Shown: in pieces, positions 1-7,559 of the stretch
Position numbering within the stretch: the first letter of the stretch is position 1
Layout: every line of letters begins with the position of its first letter
NCBI GenBank assembly: GCA_052144935.1
Contig: JBKQPR010000115.1
Span: forward strand, 1-24,747
Direction: 5' to 3'
Length of the DNA stretch: 24,747 nt
DNA from: JOPF133 sp052144935
GTDB lineage: Bacteria; Acidobacteriota; Terriglobia; Bryobacterales; Bryobacteraceae
Position numbers and translations under genes: made by a program
Notes under the pieces: model-generated
What the model saw: the letters and a program-made list of their open reading frames with translations, nothing else
Told to the model about the DNA's origin: nothing
The model's database searches: none

Positions 1-243
1 TTCTTTGCCATCACTTCCGCCGCGATGCCGATCCCAACTTCTTTGTCTCCACACGCCCTGGACCACGCTCCCAGCCCAAGAAGTCCGCCGCTCGCGATCT
101 CATCGTGCGTCTGCGCAAGCAAAATCAGCCAATCTGCGTAAAGGCGAAGAAGCCGAGGAGATCTTCAACTTATACCTTTTCATGCGAGCCAGGGAATTCC
201 CGTGCCGACATGGGACTCACCGTTCCATTGGTCTCCACCGTCC
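1..243. other. Left edge, no gene supported
   Basis: Short reading frames cross this stretch on both strands, but none has a recognisable domain, a ribosome-binding site or a composition that stands out. It may be the decayed end of whatever lies to the left of the window. I see no RNA gene here. Confidence 0.4.
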
Positions 244-378
244 CCTGCTAACAGGCGCAGATCAGGCACAAAAAGCGAAGGAAATACGTATATAAGGCGA
301 AGCTCGTCTCCGGCTTGGCTTTCGCCGTTTATTCGTTTTCTCTTCGCTTTTTGTGCCTGATCTTGGCCTGTTAGCAGG
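244..378. repeat. Large imperfect inverted repeat (MITE-like or hairpin element)
   Basis: The outer arms 244-280 and 342-378 are reverse complements with about 35 of 37 positions matching. The complementarity continues more weakly inward (about 282-302 against 321-340), leaving a short centre near 303-320. The whole element could therefore fold into one hairpin of about 135 bases. It encodes nothing recognisable; translations from opposite strands give nearly the same short peptide (LLTG.DQAQKAK), a direct result of the symmetry. It sits between unrecognised sequence and a truncated kinase gene, as expected of a small non-autonomous mobile element or a recombination hot spot. I did not find convincing target-site duplications by eye. 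Confidence 0.7.
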
Positions 379-434
379 CTGGGAATCAACTGTATTACTA
401 ACGTCTTCTTTCTTTGCTTTTCGCGACGATTTTC

Positions 435-755
435 TCATGCCGCCTTGGCGAGCTGGCCGTGGTCCACTACCTTGTCGAAGGGAAGCGGCCCGCGCAGGGG
501 TTGGCCCTCGACGTACTCCATGACGAGGTAGTTAGGGCCTACGTCATAGAGAATGCAGATGTGCGGATGGTTCAGAGCGGCGATGGCTTTAGCTTCACGC
601 TGGAAACGGTCGGAGAAGTTTTCCTTCGCGGTCTTGATGGCGACCATACGGTCGAGCCGCGTGTCGCGCGCCTTGTACACTTCGCCCATCCCGCCCGCGC
701 CGAGAGGCGCCAGGATTTCATACGGACCGAGTTTGTCGCCTGGTTGGAGTGGCAT
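435..755 (-). pseudogene. Ser/Thr protein kinase fragment (N-lobe only)
   Basis: The 106-residue frame is a clear kinase N-lobe. It has the glycine-rich loop (GAGGMGEVYKA, about residues 19-29), the VAIK lysine and the helix-C glutamate region (REAKAIAALNHPHI). Hinge-region residues (YLVMEYVEG) follow. It stops just where the catalytic HRD loop should begin, so HRD, DFG and the whole C-lobe are missing and it cannot be an active kinase. Kinases of this PknB-like type are usually followed by a membrane segment and a beta-propeller in Acidobacteriota. The break lies close to the inverted repeat at 244-378, which may have been involved in the deletion. No good ribosome-binding site precedes the ATG. 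Confidence 0.75.
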
Positions 756-1275
756 GTGGATGAACCAGCTAAGTTTAACCCATCATGCAGCGGCCAAGTC
801 CTGTGTAACGGCGATAACCGGCCAATCTCTGCCCGTTCCCCTGCTCGGGCAAAAGTGGTCTTCGGCGGCCCGCCGATGGCTCTGTTGTCGCATCGAGAAC
901 GCCGGAATGCAAGGGGTACGCGGGAGGGCGCTCGCCTTGCTGATGCAGGCGGTTCTCTGCGGAGTAAGTCAACTTCGAACGAAAAAGGAAAATGACGCTG
1001 GTTCCGTTCGGTAGGGTCCTCAACACAAAACATTGGCCGGTAAACGTGGCGCATCCGGAAGTTTCCGCCCCATCGATCCGGGAAAAACCCAATTTCCGGG
1101 TTGACGACAATACATTTCCTATCCTGCCAAACCATTTCAACAAGGGCCGTTTATGGAAATCTTGCGCCGCTAGCGGTGATTTTGAATTGGTTAACGCCGG
1201 ACAGGGCCCGGCGATACCGGTGACTTGCCGACACGCACTTTCGCCAGGTCCAATCCCGAGGCCCGCCCAGTGAGC
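756..1275. other. Spacer between two kinase remnants, nothing recognised
   Basis: On the minus strand this lies after the tail of one kinase/PD40 gene and before the start of the next kinase fragment. The overlapping frames on both strands are arginine- and proline-rich and look like translations of non-coding high-G+C DNA. I see no RNA gene or insertion sequence end. Confidence 0.4.
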
Positions 1276-1630
1276 CTAGCGCCCCGGCGCGCGCTGCTTT
1301 ACGTCCTCGAACCAGTTCAGCACCACTTGGATCTGCGGGGCGGACGGCGTCCCCGGCTGCGCCTGCCCGGCGGCGACGATGCCGATGAAGTGTTTGCCGT
1401 CGGGAAGAATGTCGTAGGTCCGCACGCTGCTGGAAGGCGCGGTGTTGAATCCAGCCCTGGGCGCGCGCACCGGGATGCCGAAGCTCACGCTGGGCTTCGT
1501 GCTGACGCTGATGCTTCCGGATTGCCCGGCTCCGGGGATATAGAACAGCTCTTTCCCGTCCGGCGACCACTACACGGCATCAGGGATAGTGCCGTGCGGC
1601 ACCGCTGAGCGGGAGTGCTGGTGGTCAATC
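1276..1630 (-). pseudogene. C-terminal remnant of a kinase/PD40 beta-propeller protein
   Basis: The last 70 codons read VSFGIPVRAPRAGFNT... and end in IQVVLNWFEDVKQR, the ending typical of acidobacterial kinase-linked or TolB-like PD40 propeller proteins. Immediately upstream in the same frame a propeller blade motif is visible (WSPDGKELFYIPGAGQSGS). A TAG codon directly before this WSPDG motif (about 1570-1572) breaks the frame. Farther upstream the similarity fades and appears in shifting frames. The gene is therefore a decayed 3' end. Its order relative to the kinase N-lobe at 435-755 suggests two tandem kinase genes, each reduced to one end. Confidence 0.7.
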
Positions 1631-2062
1631 GCACCCGCCGGCCAGTTGCCGCTCCGGCGGTAACGTTCGTCGTCCGCGCAGTTGGCTGTCGTCGATGAAA
1701 GGGATCTTGGCGGCCGGTGCCAGCCAGCCTCCTGTGGCACCGAGGCCGCCGCGATGCCGGCACACGCGCGCACACGCCGCGCCTGTTGGCCGTTGTGGTT
1801 CTGGGTGGCAGTAACACTCCACCCGGCCCGTCTGGCGCGCCCTGAAGGCCCAGAAATGGCAAACGCCGCCCAAGCCTGGGTGGCCGGGCGGCGGTCGTTG
1901 CGGGTTAGCCAGGTCCGGCGCCCGCGCGCCGTCTCGGGTTCCCCCGGTTCCGGTCCCGGTTGGGCAGGCGGCGCGGCCTGCAACCCCATATCGTGCGCCG
2001 CGGCGGGCGCAGCCTGGGGCGGCGGCGCGGCCTGCGCGACGGGCTTCGGTGGCGCCACCCGG
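1631..2062. other. High-G+C stretch without a supportable gene
   Basis: Open frames run through both strands because stop codons are rare here. One minus-strand frame is rich in proline and alanine, but no frame shows a domain, a start signal or continuity with its neighbours. It may hold further decayed parts of the kinase/PD40 gene. Confidence 0.35.
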
Positions 2063-2353
2063 ATGTGCTTCAGCCCGCCCGATGCGGACTTCGTTCTGGA
2101 CTTACAGCGCGAGTACGATTTGGCCCGCTCCCAGCCCCGCCATCTGCTCCCGGCATCGAAACTCCCCACCTCAATCGGTTCTCCCCAACCCAATCTCACC
2201 AGCCTCCTCGATTCCCTGCGGTTCGCGCAACATGTACTTGAAATGTACCGCCGCACGCTTCCCCAAGGGCCCGACCGTCGTCTCCTTGACCGCCTCGCCA
2301 ACCGTCTCACCAAAATCACTTCTGAAATTCGAAATCTCACCGAGCAGGGGTAG
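2063..2353 (+). CDS. Possible small hypothetical protein
   Basis: The 96-residue plus-strand frame starts MCFSPPDADFVLDL and ends in a helical, charged stretch (LRFAQHVLEMYRRTLP followed by LLDRLANRLTKI) that looks like real protein rather than a random translation. The upstream continuation of the frame (from about 1682) has poor composition, so I took the internal ATG. No ribosome-binding site is evident and I recognise no family. It is the only plus-strand candidate in the first 22 kb. It could be the intact end of an otherwise lost gene. Confidence 0.35.
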   Translation: MCFSPPDADFVLDLQREYDLARSQPRHLLPASKLPTSIGSPQPNLTSLLDSLRFAQHVLEMYRRTLPQGPDRRLLDRLANRLTKITSEIRNLTEQG

Positions 2354-2550
2354 AGCCGGCAGAAATTGGCCAGTTAAGACGCGATATCGGAAGCTATGGG
2401 AATGGCCAATCAGATAAAGCTTATCTCGCTGGTAGGTGGTGAGAAGATACCGTGAGACCGCAATTGAAGGCGCTCATCGCCGGAATTCAGACGGCAGCCA
2501 CCGCGAAAGGATGACGGATGTGAAGATTGCGCACCCGATCGGCGTAAAGG

Positions 2551-3003
2551 CTATAGCTTCACGCCGCACATCTCCGCGAATCGGATCTCCGTGGCCTTCA
2601 CCCGGCCGGCCACCACTTGCAGCGTACGTTGCAGAATCTCCGTCCCCAGGCTGGTATCGCTCTTGCACCGCGCCTGCAACGCCTCTCCGTTGAGCCGCAG
2701 CGCCGTCGTCGTCTCCCGCGCACGCACTTGAAACAACGTATCCTGATGGTTCAGCAGCACCGACCATCCGAATACCTGGCCCGGGCCCAGCGCTTCCACG
2801 CAAACCACGAAACCGCCAGTCCGCAACTCCACCGCCACGCTCCCCGAGGTCAACAGATAGAACGACGTTGACCGCTGCCCATCCGCGAGAATCAATTCGT
2901 TCTCTTCAAACGTCACCTCGGTCGCCAGTGAGGCCAGCGCTTCCAGTTGCGCCTCCCCCAGACCTTTTGTGAACCCGTGATTTCGCAGTGTTCTCAGCGC
3001 CAT
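2551..3003 (-). CDS. Stand-alone cyclic-nucleotide-binding (cNMP) domain protein
   Basis: The 150-residue protein has the Crp/Fnr-type sensor fold and nothing else. An N-terminal helical segment (LRNHGFTKGLGEAQLEALASLA) is followed by the beta-roll (FEENELILADGQRSTSFYLLTSGSVAV). The phosphate-binding-cassette region (LGPGQVFGWSVLLNHQDTLFQVRARETTTALRL) comes next, then a closing helix. The DNA-binding helix-turn-helix of Crp/Fnr regulators is absent. It is therefore probably a ligand-sensing protein acting through a partner rather than a transcription factor. I chose the ATG at 3003 because AGGTGGGG lies just upstream and the longer frame would run into decayed cytochrome sequence. It follows the respiratory operon on the same strand, separated by about 0.9 kb of remnants. 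Confidence 0.8.
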   Translation of the reverse strand: MALRTLRNHGFTKGLGEAQLEALASLATEVTFEENELILADGQRSTSFYLLTSGSVAVELRTGGFVVCVEALGPGQVFGWSVLLNHQDTLFQVRARETTTALRLNGEALQARCKSDTSLGTEILQRTLQVVAGRVKATEIRFAEMCGVKL

Positions 3004-3019
3004 ATCCCCCACCTTGGCG

Positions 3020-3300
3020 GGTGAAAGCCCGCAGTCAGCGTCGCGATCTCGTGGAAAAACGACACGGTACGGAGAGATGCGCAATCCGGATACCAGAGGT
3101 GGAGGGAGCAATCAAGGGTGGAGGTGCTCAAGTCAGCGAGAGTAAAGCCACCACAGCCCACATCAGTACAGGTTTCAGCAAGGTTCGGGCCGGTTCTCAT
3201 TTTGGTTCTCCAAGCGTCCTGAGGTATGCCACTGGTATGCCACCAGATAGCGAACCTGGCGCTCATTCGGGGTGTTGCCCCAGGGCGGCATCCGCCTGCG
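3020..3300 (-). pseudogene. Decayed copy of a cytochrome-gene junction
   Basis: This stretch resembles the junction at about 5030-5220, where the monohaem cytochrome gene ends and the tetrahaem gene begins. The copy still encodes MPPWGNTPNERQVRYLVAY, against MPPWGNTLNERQVRYLVAY in the intact gene. It is followed by a degenerate start of the next gene (MRTGPNLAE against MRSGLNLPG). A short tandem duplication (GGTATGCCA at 3223-3231 and 3234-3242) and further indels break both frames, and no haem motif is left. It is the remnant of a duplicated cytochrome module whose remainder has been lost. Confidence 0.75.
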
Positions 3301-3583
3301 ATGCAACCAGCTAAGACTTGCGAACGACGCTCGCCGGCTGGACTTCATGGCACGGGAAGCCCCGCCCCGTGTTTTCAGTGGACCAACGTTTTCGGGCAAG
3401 GTTCGCGATTTCGCACGCGACCTCCGCAGCAGCGGAGGACCAGCAGAGAGGATCAGCGGAGGAGATGAAGCCCACAAGCGTCGCAGCGGCGTCACGGGAA
3501 CCCGCGCAGAAAACGGATCTTCTCTGCATTTTGTCTGCTTGCGCCTCCGGCGCTTCTTGGGAGGCAGAAATCGGCCGGCCAGG
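3301..3583. other. Intergenic stretch, no gene seen
   Basis: All frames are arginine- and serine-rich and look like non-coding translations. A short GC-rich palindrome lies at 3421-3438 but has no T-run after it. No family similarity is visible. Confidence 0.4.
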
Positions 3584-3817
3584 TCAACGCTTGATGCCTC
3601 TTTCGCGAAGGAATTGGTCATCGGAGCCCCGCAGCCGCCCGCAAGACGCGGCACGGCCGCAATAACTGGCGAGGTTGTGTAGCGCCCGAATCAGCATTCG
3701 CGCAATCTCCACCACAACAAGGATGGCCAACGCGACGAAAGCCGTTAGACACACGAGCCAGGGTAGCAGGCACAGCACAAACCAGAGATACAGTAGAATC
3801 GTAGTCGCGATCTCCAT
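3584..3817 (-). CDS. Possible small membrane protein
   Basis: The 77-residue frame from the ATG at 3817 contains a hydrophobic stretch of about 38 residues (ATTILLYLWFVLCLLPWLV followed by CLTAFVALAILVVVEIA). This is enough for one long or two short membrane segments. A positively charged tail follows. AAGGGG upstream could serve as a weak ribosome-binding site. It is 77 bases downstream of the tetrahaem cytochrome gene on the same strand, so it could be the last gene of that operon. I do not recognise a family, and the tail composition is poor, so the true end may be degraded. Confidence 0.4.
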   Translation of the reverse strand: MEIATTILLYLWFVLCLLPWLVCLTAFVALAILVVVEIARMLIRALHNLASYCGRAASCGRLRGSDDQFLRERGIKR

Positions 3818-3894
3818 TTGGGCCCCTTTTTCGGAGACGGCCAAGCGTCTTGCGTCGTCTGAGGGTGGATATTGGTTGGCCGCGGAAACTCCCG

Positions 3895-5136
3895 TCAACG
3901 TCCTCCCCCTGATGGCGTGTTCAGGAAGGCCACCACATCTCCCACTTGACTTTCGTTAAGCGTCGGCCAGGGGACGCCGAGTTCCCGAGTGCGCCGGTAC
4001 ATTCTCGGGCCGTCACTCCACAGCGCGGTGGCAAGCGCGACAAGCGTAAAAGAGTTACCGGCGGCGCGGAGCGTCGGCGCCTGGCGCGTACCTTCGCCAT
4101 GCGAGCCGTGGCAGCTAGCACACCCGCGTTCCGAGAAGACCGCTGCGCCCACGTCGGGCGACCCCTCTGGCTCGAAATATCGGAAGCTGGCGAGGAATGC
4201 CGCTAGGTCCGCAAGCTGCCGCCCGTCAAATTCGGGCCTGAGAATGCCTTGACTTTCCGAGGCACGCCACATCTCGGGGGAATGGTTCCACATTACTCCG
4301 GCGAGTTGAACAATGCTTCCAGGCAGCCGGCGTTGACCGAGATCAGGTCCTACCCGGCCGCCTTTTCCGTTCACCGCGTGACAGACAGTGCAAGATTTGT
4401 CCTGGAGGACCTTCCAGCCGCGCCGCGGATTCGCGGGCAAGAGTCCGGCTTCACTCCGTTCCCCGTGAACGACTTCGCGGACATAAGCCAGCAAGTCGTT
4501 CATCTCGCGGCCTTGAAACTTCGGCCAGGGCACGCCCACTTGCTGCATCCGTACTTCCATTTTCGGCGCGTGGTTCCACATGACCTGCGCCCATACGATG
4601 GGCGTGTCCACGCCTGCCACCTTCGAAAGGTCCGGGCCGAGACCGGCCGCGGCGCCTTCGGCGCCATGGCAGCGCGCACAGCCCTTCGCCGTGAACAGGT
4701 GCACCCCGCGGCTGCTGTCGCCCGGCTCGTCCATGTATCGCGTCGTGTACAAGAAGGCAAACAGGTTGGCCATGTCTTCGCGGTCCAGATAGGGTTGCGC
4801 GATGCGCTTCTCGCGCATGCTCTCCCACATGGCGGGCGCGTGATTCCACATCCCGCTGACAATCTGACTGAGGCTCGACTGCGCTGACTCGTTGAAACCT
4901 AGATCAGGCGCCGAGTTGCCGCCTTCGCCACTAGCGGAGTGGCACTGTGCGCAGCCCTTTCTTTCAAAAAACAGAAGGGACCCTTCGTGTGGGTCGCCAA
5001 CCAGAAAGCTGTTCCAGCGCGAGGGTGAATTTCTAAGTTCGGCCCGGATGAACACCGCCGCGAGGAGAGCCAGAGCGAGTAAAGCCGCCGCTGCCCATTT
5101 CAGCACGGGCCCCGGCAAATTCAAGCCGGATCTCAT
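3895..5136 (-). CDS. Membrane-anchored tetrahaem cytochrome c (four tandem c domains)
   Basis: The 413-residue protein begins with a short positive segment and a membrane anchor (WAAAALLALALLAAVFI, about residues 14-30). Four similar class-I-like domains follow, each with one CXXCH (CAQCH, CARCH, CTVCH, CASCH). Each domain has a W-N-H-A/S-P-x-M element (NHAPAM, NHAPKM, NHSPEM; the fourth is degenerate, SDGPRM) whose methionine is the likely distal ligand. The regular spacing of about 90-100 residues points to internal duplication. Its ATG overlaps the stop of the upstream monohaem gene (ATGA), so the two are translationally coupled. It is the last clear gene of the bc-type operon and probably takes electrons from that complex on the periplasmic side. 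Confidence 0.9.
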   Translation of the reverse strand: MRSGLNLPGPVLKWAAAALLALALLAAVFIRAELRNSPSRWNSFLVGDPHEGSLLFFERKGCAQCHSASGEGGNSAPDLGFNESAQSSLSQIVSGMWNHAPAMWESMREKRIAQPYLDREDMANLFAFLYTTRYMDEPGDSSRGVHLFTAKGCARCHGAEGAAAGLGPDLSKVAGVDTPIVWAQVMWNHAPKMEVRMQQVGVPWPKFQGREMNDLLAYVREVVHGERSEAGLLPANPRRGWKVLQDKSCTVCHAVNGKGGRVGPDLGQRRLPGSIVQLAGVMWNHSPEMWRASESQGILRPEFDGRQLADLAAFLASFRYFEPEGSPDVGAAVFSERGCASCHGSHGEGTRQAPTLRAAGNSFTLVALATALWSDGPRMYRRTRELGVPWPTLNESQVGDVVAFLNTPSGGGR

Positions 5137-5561
5137 TTCGCCTCCCCAAGCGTCCTGAGATAGGCCACCAAGTAGCGAACCTGGCGCTCATTCAGGGTGT
5201 TACCCCAGGGCGGCATCAAGTTAGACTTTCCGCGCTCCAGCCCCCCCTGAGAAATGGCGGCGAAGAGCTGCTGATCGGAAAAGCGCCGCATCGATTCGCG
5301 ATCCGCCAGATTTCTGGGTTTCGGATTCAGATTGAAGGCATTGAAGCCGTCCCCTTCCCCGGATGCGCCATGGCAGACCGCACAATAATGCTCAAACAGT
5401 TTCTGCCCGTTGGTTTGCTCGTAATTCAGCGCAATCGCCGGTCGATCGGCCGAAGGTTTGGTGTCGTCACTAGTGTCAGCGCCAGCGCGCACGCCCGGCA
5501 GCCATAACGTAACGCCCAAAGCAGTCATGCCCGCGAGCGCCGCCCACACTGTTCGTTTCAT
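5133..5561 (-). CDS. Periplasmic monohaem cytochrome c
   Basis: The 142-residue protein has a Sec-type signal (MKRTVWAALAGMTALGVTLW, cleavage likely near residue 27). A single haem site follows (CAVCHGASGEGDG, residues 60-72). A C-terminal NLMPPWGNTL segment carries the probable distal methionine (about residue 116). The length fits a small class I cytochrome c domain. Both ends overlap neighbouring genes by ATGA, so it is coupled to the octahaem gene before it and the tetrahaem gene after it. It likely shuttles electrons between the larger haem proteins or is a fixed subunit of the complex. A decayed copy of its 3' end lies at 3.2 kb. Confidence 0.92.
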   Translation of the reverse strand: MKRTVWAALAGMTALGVTLWLPGVRAGADTSDDTKPSADRPAIALNYEQTNGQKLFEHYCAVCHGASGEGDGFNAFNLNPKPRNLADRESMRRFSDQQLFAAISQGGLERGKSNLMPPWGNTLNERQVRYLVAYLRTLGEAK

Positions 5562-7531
5562 TGGCGCTCCTTCGGCGCGGGCAGGCTGACCACGTAGGCA
5601 GTCAGCGCCCGCGCTTCTGAATCATCCAGCTTGTAATTCGGTTCGAGCACACTTGGCTTGATTTTCTGCGGGTTCTTTAAATAAGTGTAGATGTAACCGC
5701 TGAAGAGACGGCCGCCAGCGCCATCCAGCGGAGGCCCCACATATCCTCCGGCGAGGCTGGCTTGGTGACAGGATTGGCATCCATAGCGCGCATAATACAG
5801 CTCTTTGCCTCTCGCGACCTCTTCCGCATCGGGCTTGCCCCGGGGAAAGATCTCGTTTGGGATGGAATCATCGGACAGGGCTAATTGAAAGTAACTGATG
5901 GCCGTGCGGATCTCCTGTTCGGACATGCCCAGGAGCGGCATGCGTTCCGTCAGAATCGGCCGCAGGGAATAGGGCACGCGAAAGTACGACGCGATCCACC
6001 CCGGCTGGTCTTGGCTGCCAATGGCGGAGAGGTCCGGCGCTAGCTTCCCCCCTTCGCCATTGATTGTATGGCAACTGAGGCACTCGTACTTCTTCAATAT
6101 CCTGCCGAATTCTCCGTTGGGAGGGGCCAGGCCCGGTGTCTGAGGCGCGGCCAAATATTGGGAAGGAATCTTTTTGCCGGAAATACTCAGCAACGCGATG
6201 ACGGTCTCGCGGCTCTCCTCGTTGCTAAAGTGGAAGTCTGGCATCTTGAGGTTCTTTGCGAAAACACGCGGCGTCTTGATTTTGGTCAGGAGCCATGTCC
6301 ACAGGTTTCGTTCACCGCGGACATTGCCGAAATCCAGCCTATCGACGTCCTTGCTCCCGATTCCGGCCAGGTCCGGACCGAACTCCAGAGGACGCTCCGT
6401 GTCCTTTAGGGCGTGACAGCCGCCACAGCCCAGACGTTGAAACAGCTCTCTTCCGGCAGCGAATGACTCGCGCGACGCTGCGGGCAAAGAGCGCACGAAT
6501 TCGTCCTCCTGCGTTTGGTCGAGGGATGGATCGGCGAATTCCGACGCTATATAAGCGCTGATCGCCTGAATGTCCTTTTCCGGAAAGCTGAACTGGGGCA
6601 TGGGTGTCTGCGGAAACAGCGCCTTAGGATCGCGGAGCCAACTTTGTAACCATCCCGGACGGACCTTCCCTCCAACCCTTCCCAGGTCTGGTCCAAACGT
6701 CCCGCCACGGCCGTTCTGGGCGTGGCAACTGATGCAGCGGGCCTCGCGGTACCGGAGCTGTCCCAAGTCGATCACTGCGGGCCCGGTTGGAAGCGCGGCT
6801 TCTGGAATCTGTACCTTCTGAGCCAGCAGAAACATGGTCAGCAGCCTCGCCTGATCATCCGACAATTGAAAATCAGGCATGTAAGTGCGTTCGAGGTAGT
6901 CTTTTGGATTCTTTAACCAGCGGAACAGCCATAGCGGCCGCACCTTACTGCCAATGCCGTCGAGGTCGGGACCAATCGGAGCTGTTTTAGCAAAGCCGGG
7001 CAGCTTGTGGCACCCCACACAGCCGACCTTCTGAATCAGATCCCTGCCTGCGTTCAGCGCCAGCGCTTCCGGAACGTTGTTGCCCAGATGACACTGCCCG
7101 CAGGAAGCCTGCAGATACGGGCTGGGAAGCATGGGATCGTCCCACCATTGCATGCGGCCATGAGCGCCCCGAGCGGTCGTGGCAGCTCCCTGGCCGCGGT
7201 GACACACCGTGCAACCCATTTCGCCGATTTTGTGGGGAGTCACCGGGTGTGCGCGGTAAGGTTGCGCCGCATCCCGCAGGACCGGGTTTTCGATTCCGAG
7301 ATGGCAGGTCGTGCAGCGATCCACCACGTCCAGTTCCGGCCGCCAGATCTGGCGAATGCCGATAGCAACGGTGCGCACCGGGAGGTTCTGCCGCAGCTTT
7401 TGCTCGGCCAGATTGTTGTACCCGTTCTGGTAACGCCTCCACTCACGGAAGTACTCGCGCAAAGGAGCCGCCGCGTACACTCCGAGCAATAGGAAGCTCG
7501 CTATAAAAAAGACTGGCGCAATTCGTCGCAT
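5558..7531 (-). CDS. Membrane-anchored octahaem cytochrome c of a bc-type complex
   Basis: The 657-residue protein has an N-terminal anchor (APVFFIASFLLLGVYAA) and eight CXXCH motifs. The first three (CTTCH, CTVCH, CGQCH) are close together and form a trihaem head; CTTCHLGIENPVL is typical of cytochromes attached to bacterial b-type quinol oxidoreductases. Five monohaem domains follow (CVGCH, CISCH, CGGCH, CLSCH, CQSCH). Several of them carry an MPxF or MPLL segment that can give the methionine ligand. Its place directly after the two cytochrome b genes suggests it replaces cytochrome c1 as the exit of the complex. Unusually, I see no ribosome-binding site before the ATG at 7531; the upstream bases are GGAATC repeats. 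The family name is uncertain, but the haem count is read directly. Confidence 0.9.
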   Translation of the reverse strand: MRRIAPVFFIASFLLLGVYAAAPLREYFREWRRYQNGYNNLAEQKLRQNLPVRTVAIGIRQIWRPELDVVDRCTTCHLGIENPVLRDAAQPYRAHPVTPHKIGEMGCTVCHRGQGAATTARGAHGRMQWWDDPMLPSPYLQASCGQCHLGNNVPEALALNAGRDLIQKVGCVGCHKLPGFAKTAPIGPDLDGIGSKVRPLWLFRWLKNPKDYLERTYMPDFQLSDDQARLLTMFLLAQKVQIPEAALPTGPAVIDLGQLRYREARCISCHAQNGRGGTFGPDLGRVGGKVRPGWLQSWLRDPKALFPQTPMPQFSFPEKDIQAISAYIASEFADPSLDQTQEDEFVRSLPAASRESFAAGRELFQRLGCGGCHALKDTERPLEFGPDLAGIGSKDVDRLDFGNVRGERNLWTWLLTKIKTPRVFAKNLKMPDFHFSNEESRETVIALLSISGKKIPSQYLAAPQTPGLAPPNGEFGRILKKYECLSCHTINGEGGKLAPDLSAIGSQDQPGWIASYFRVPYSLRPILTERMPLLGMSEQEIRTAISYFQLALSDDSIPNEIFPRGKPDAEEVARGKELYYARYGCQSCHQASLAGGYVGPPLDGAGGRLFSGYIYTYLKNPQKIKPSVLEPNYKLDDSEARALTAYVVSLPAPKERQ

Positions 7532-7559
7532 AGATTTCGATTCCGATTCCGATGCCGCT

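Noticed and set aside
3421..3438. Perfect 7-base-stem palindrome (CCTCCGC / GCGGAGG)
   Set aside because: No T-run follows on either strand and it is not at a gene end; probably chance in G+C-rich DNA.
7532..7552. Tandem ATTCCG-like repeats before the octahaem gene
   Set aside because: Only three imperfect units; too short to call a repeat element, though it replaces the ribosome site.
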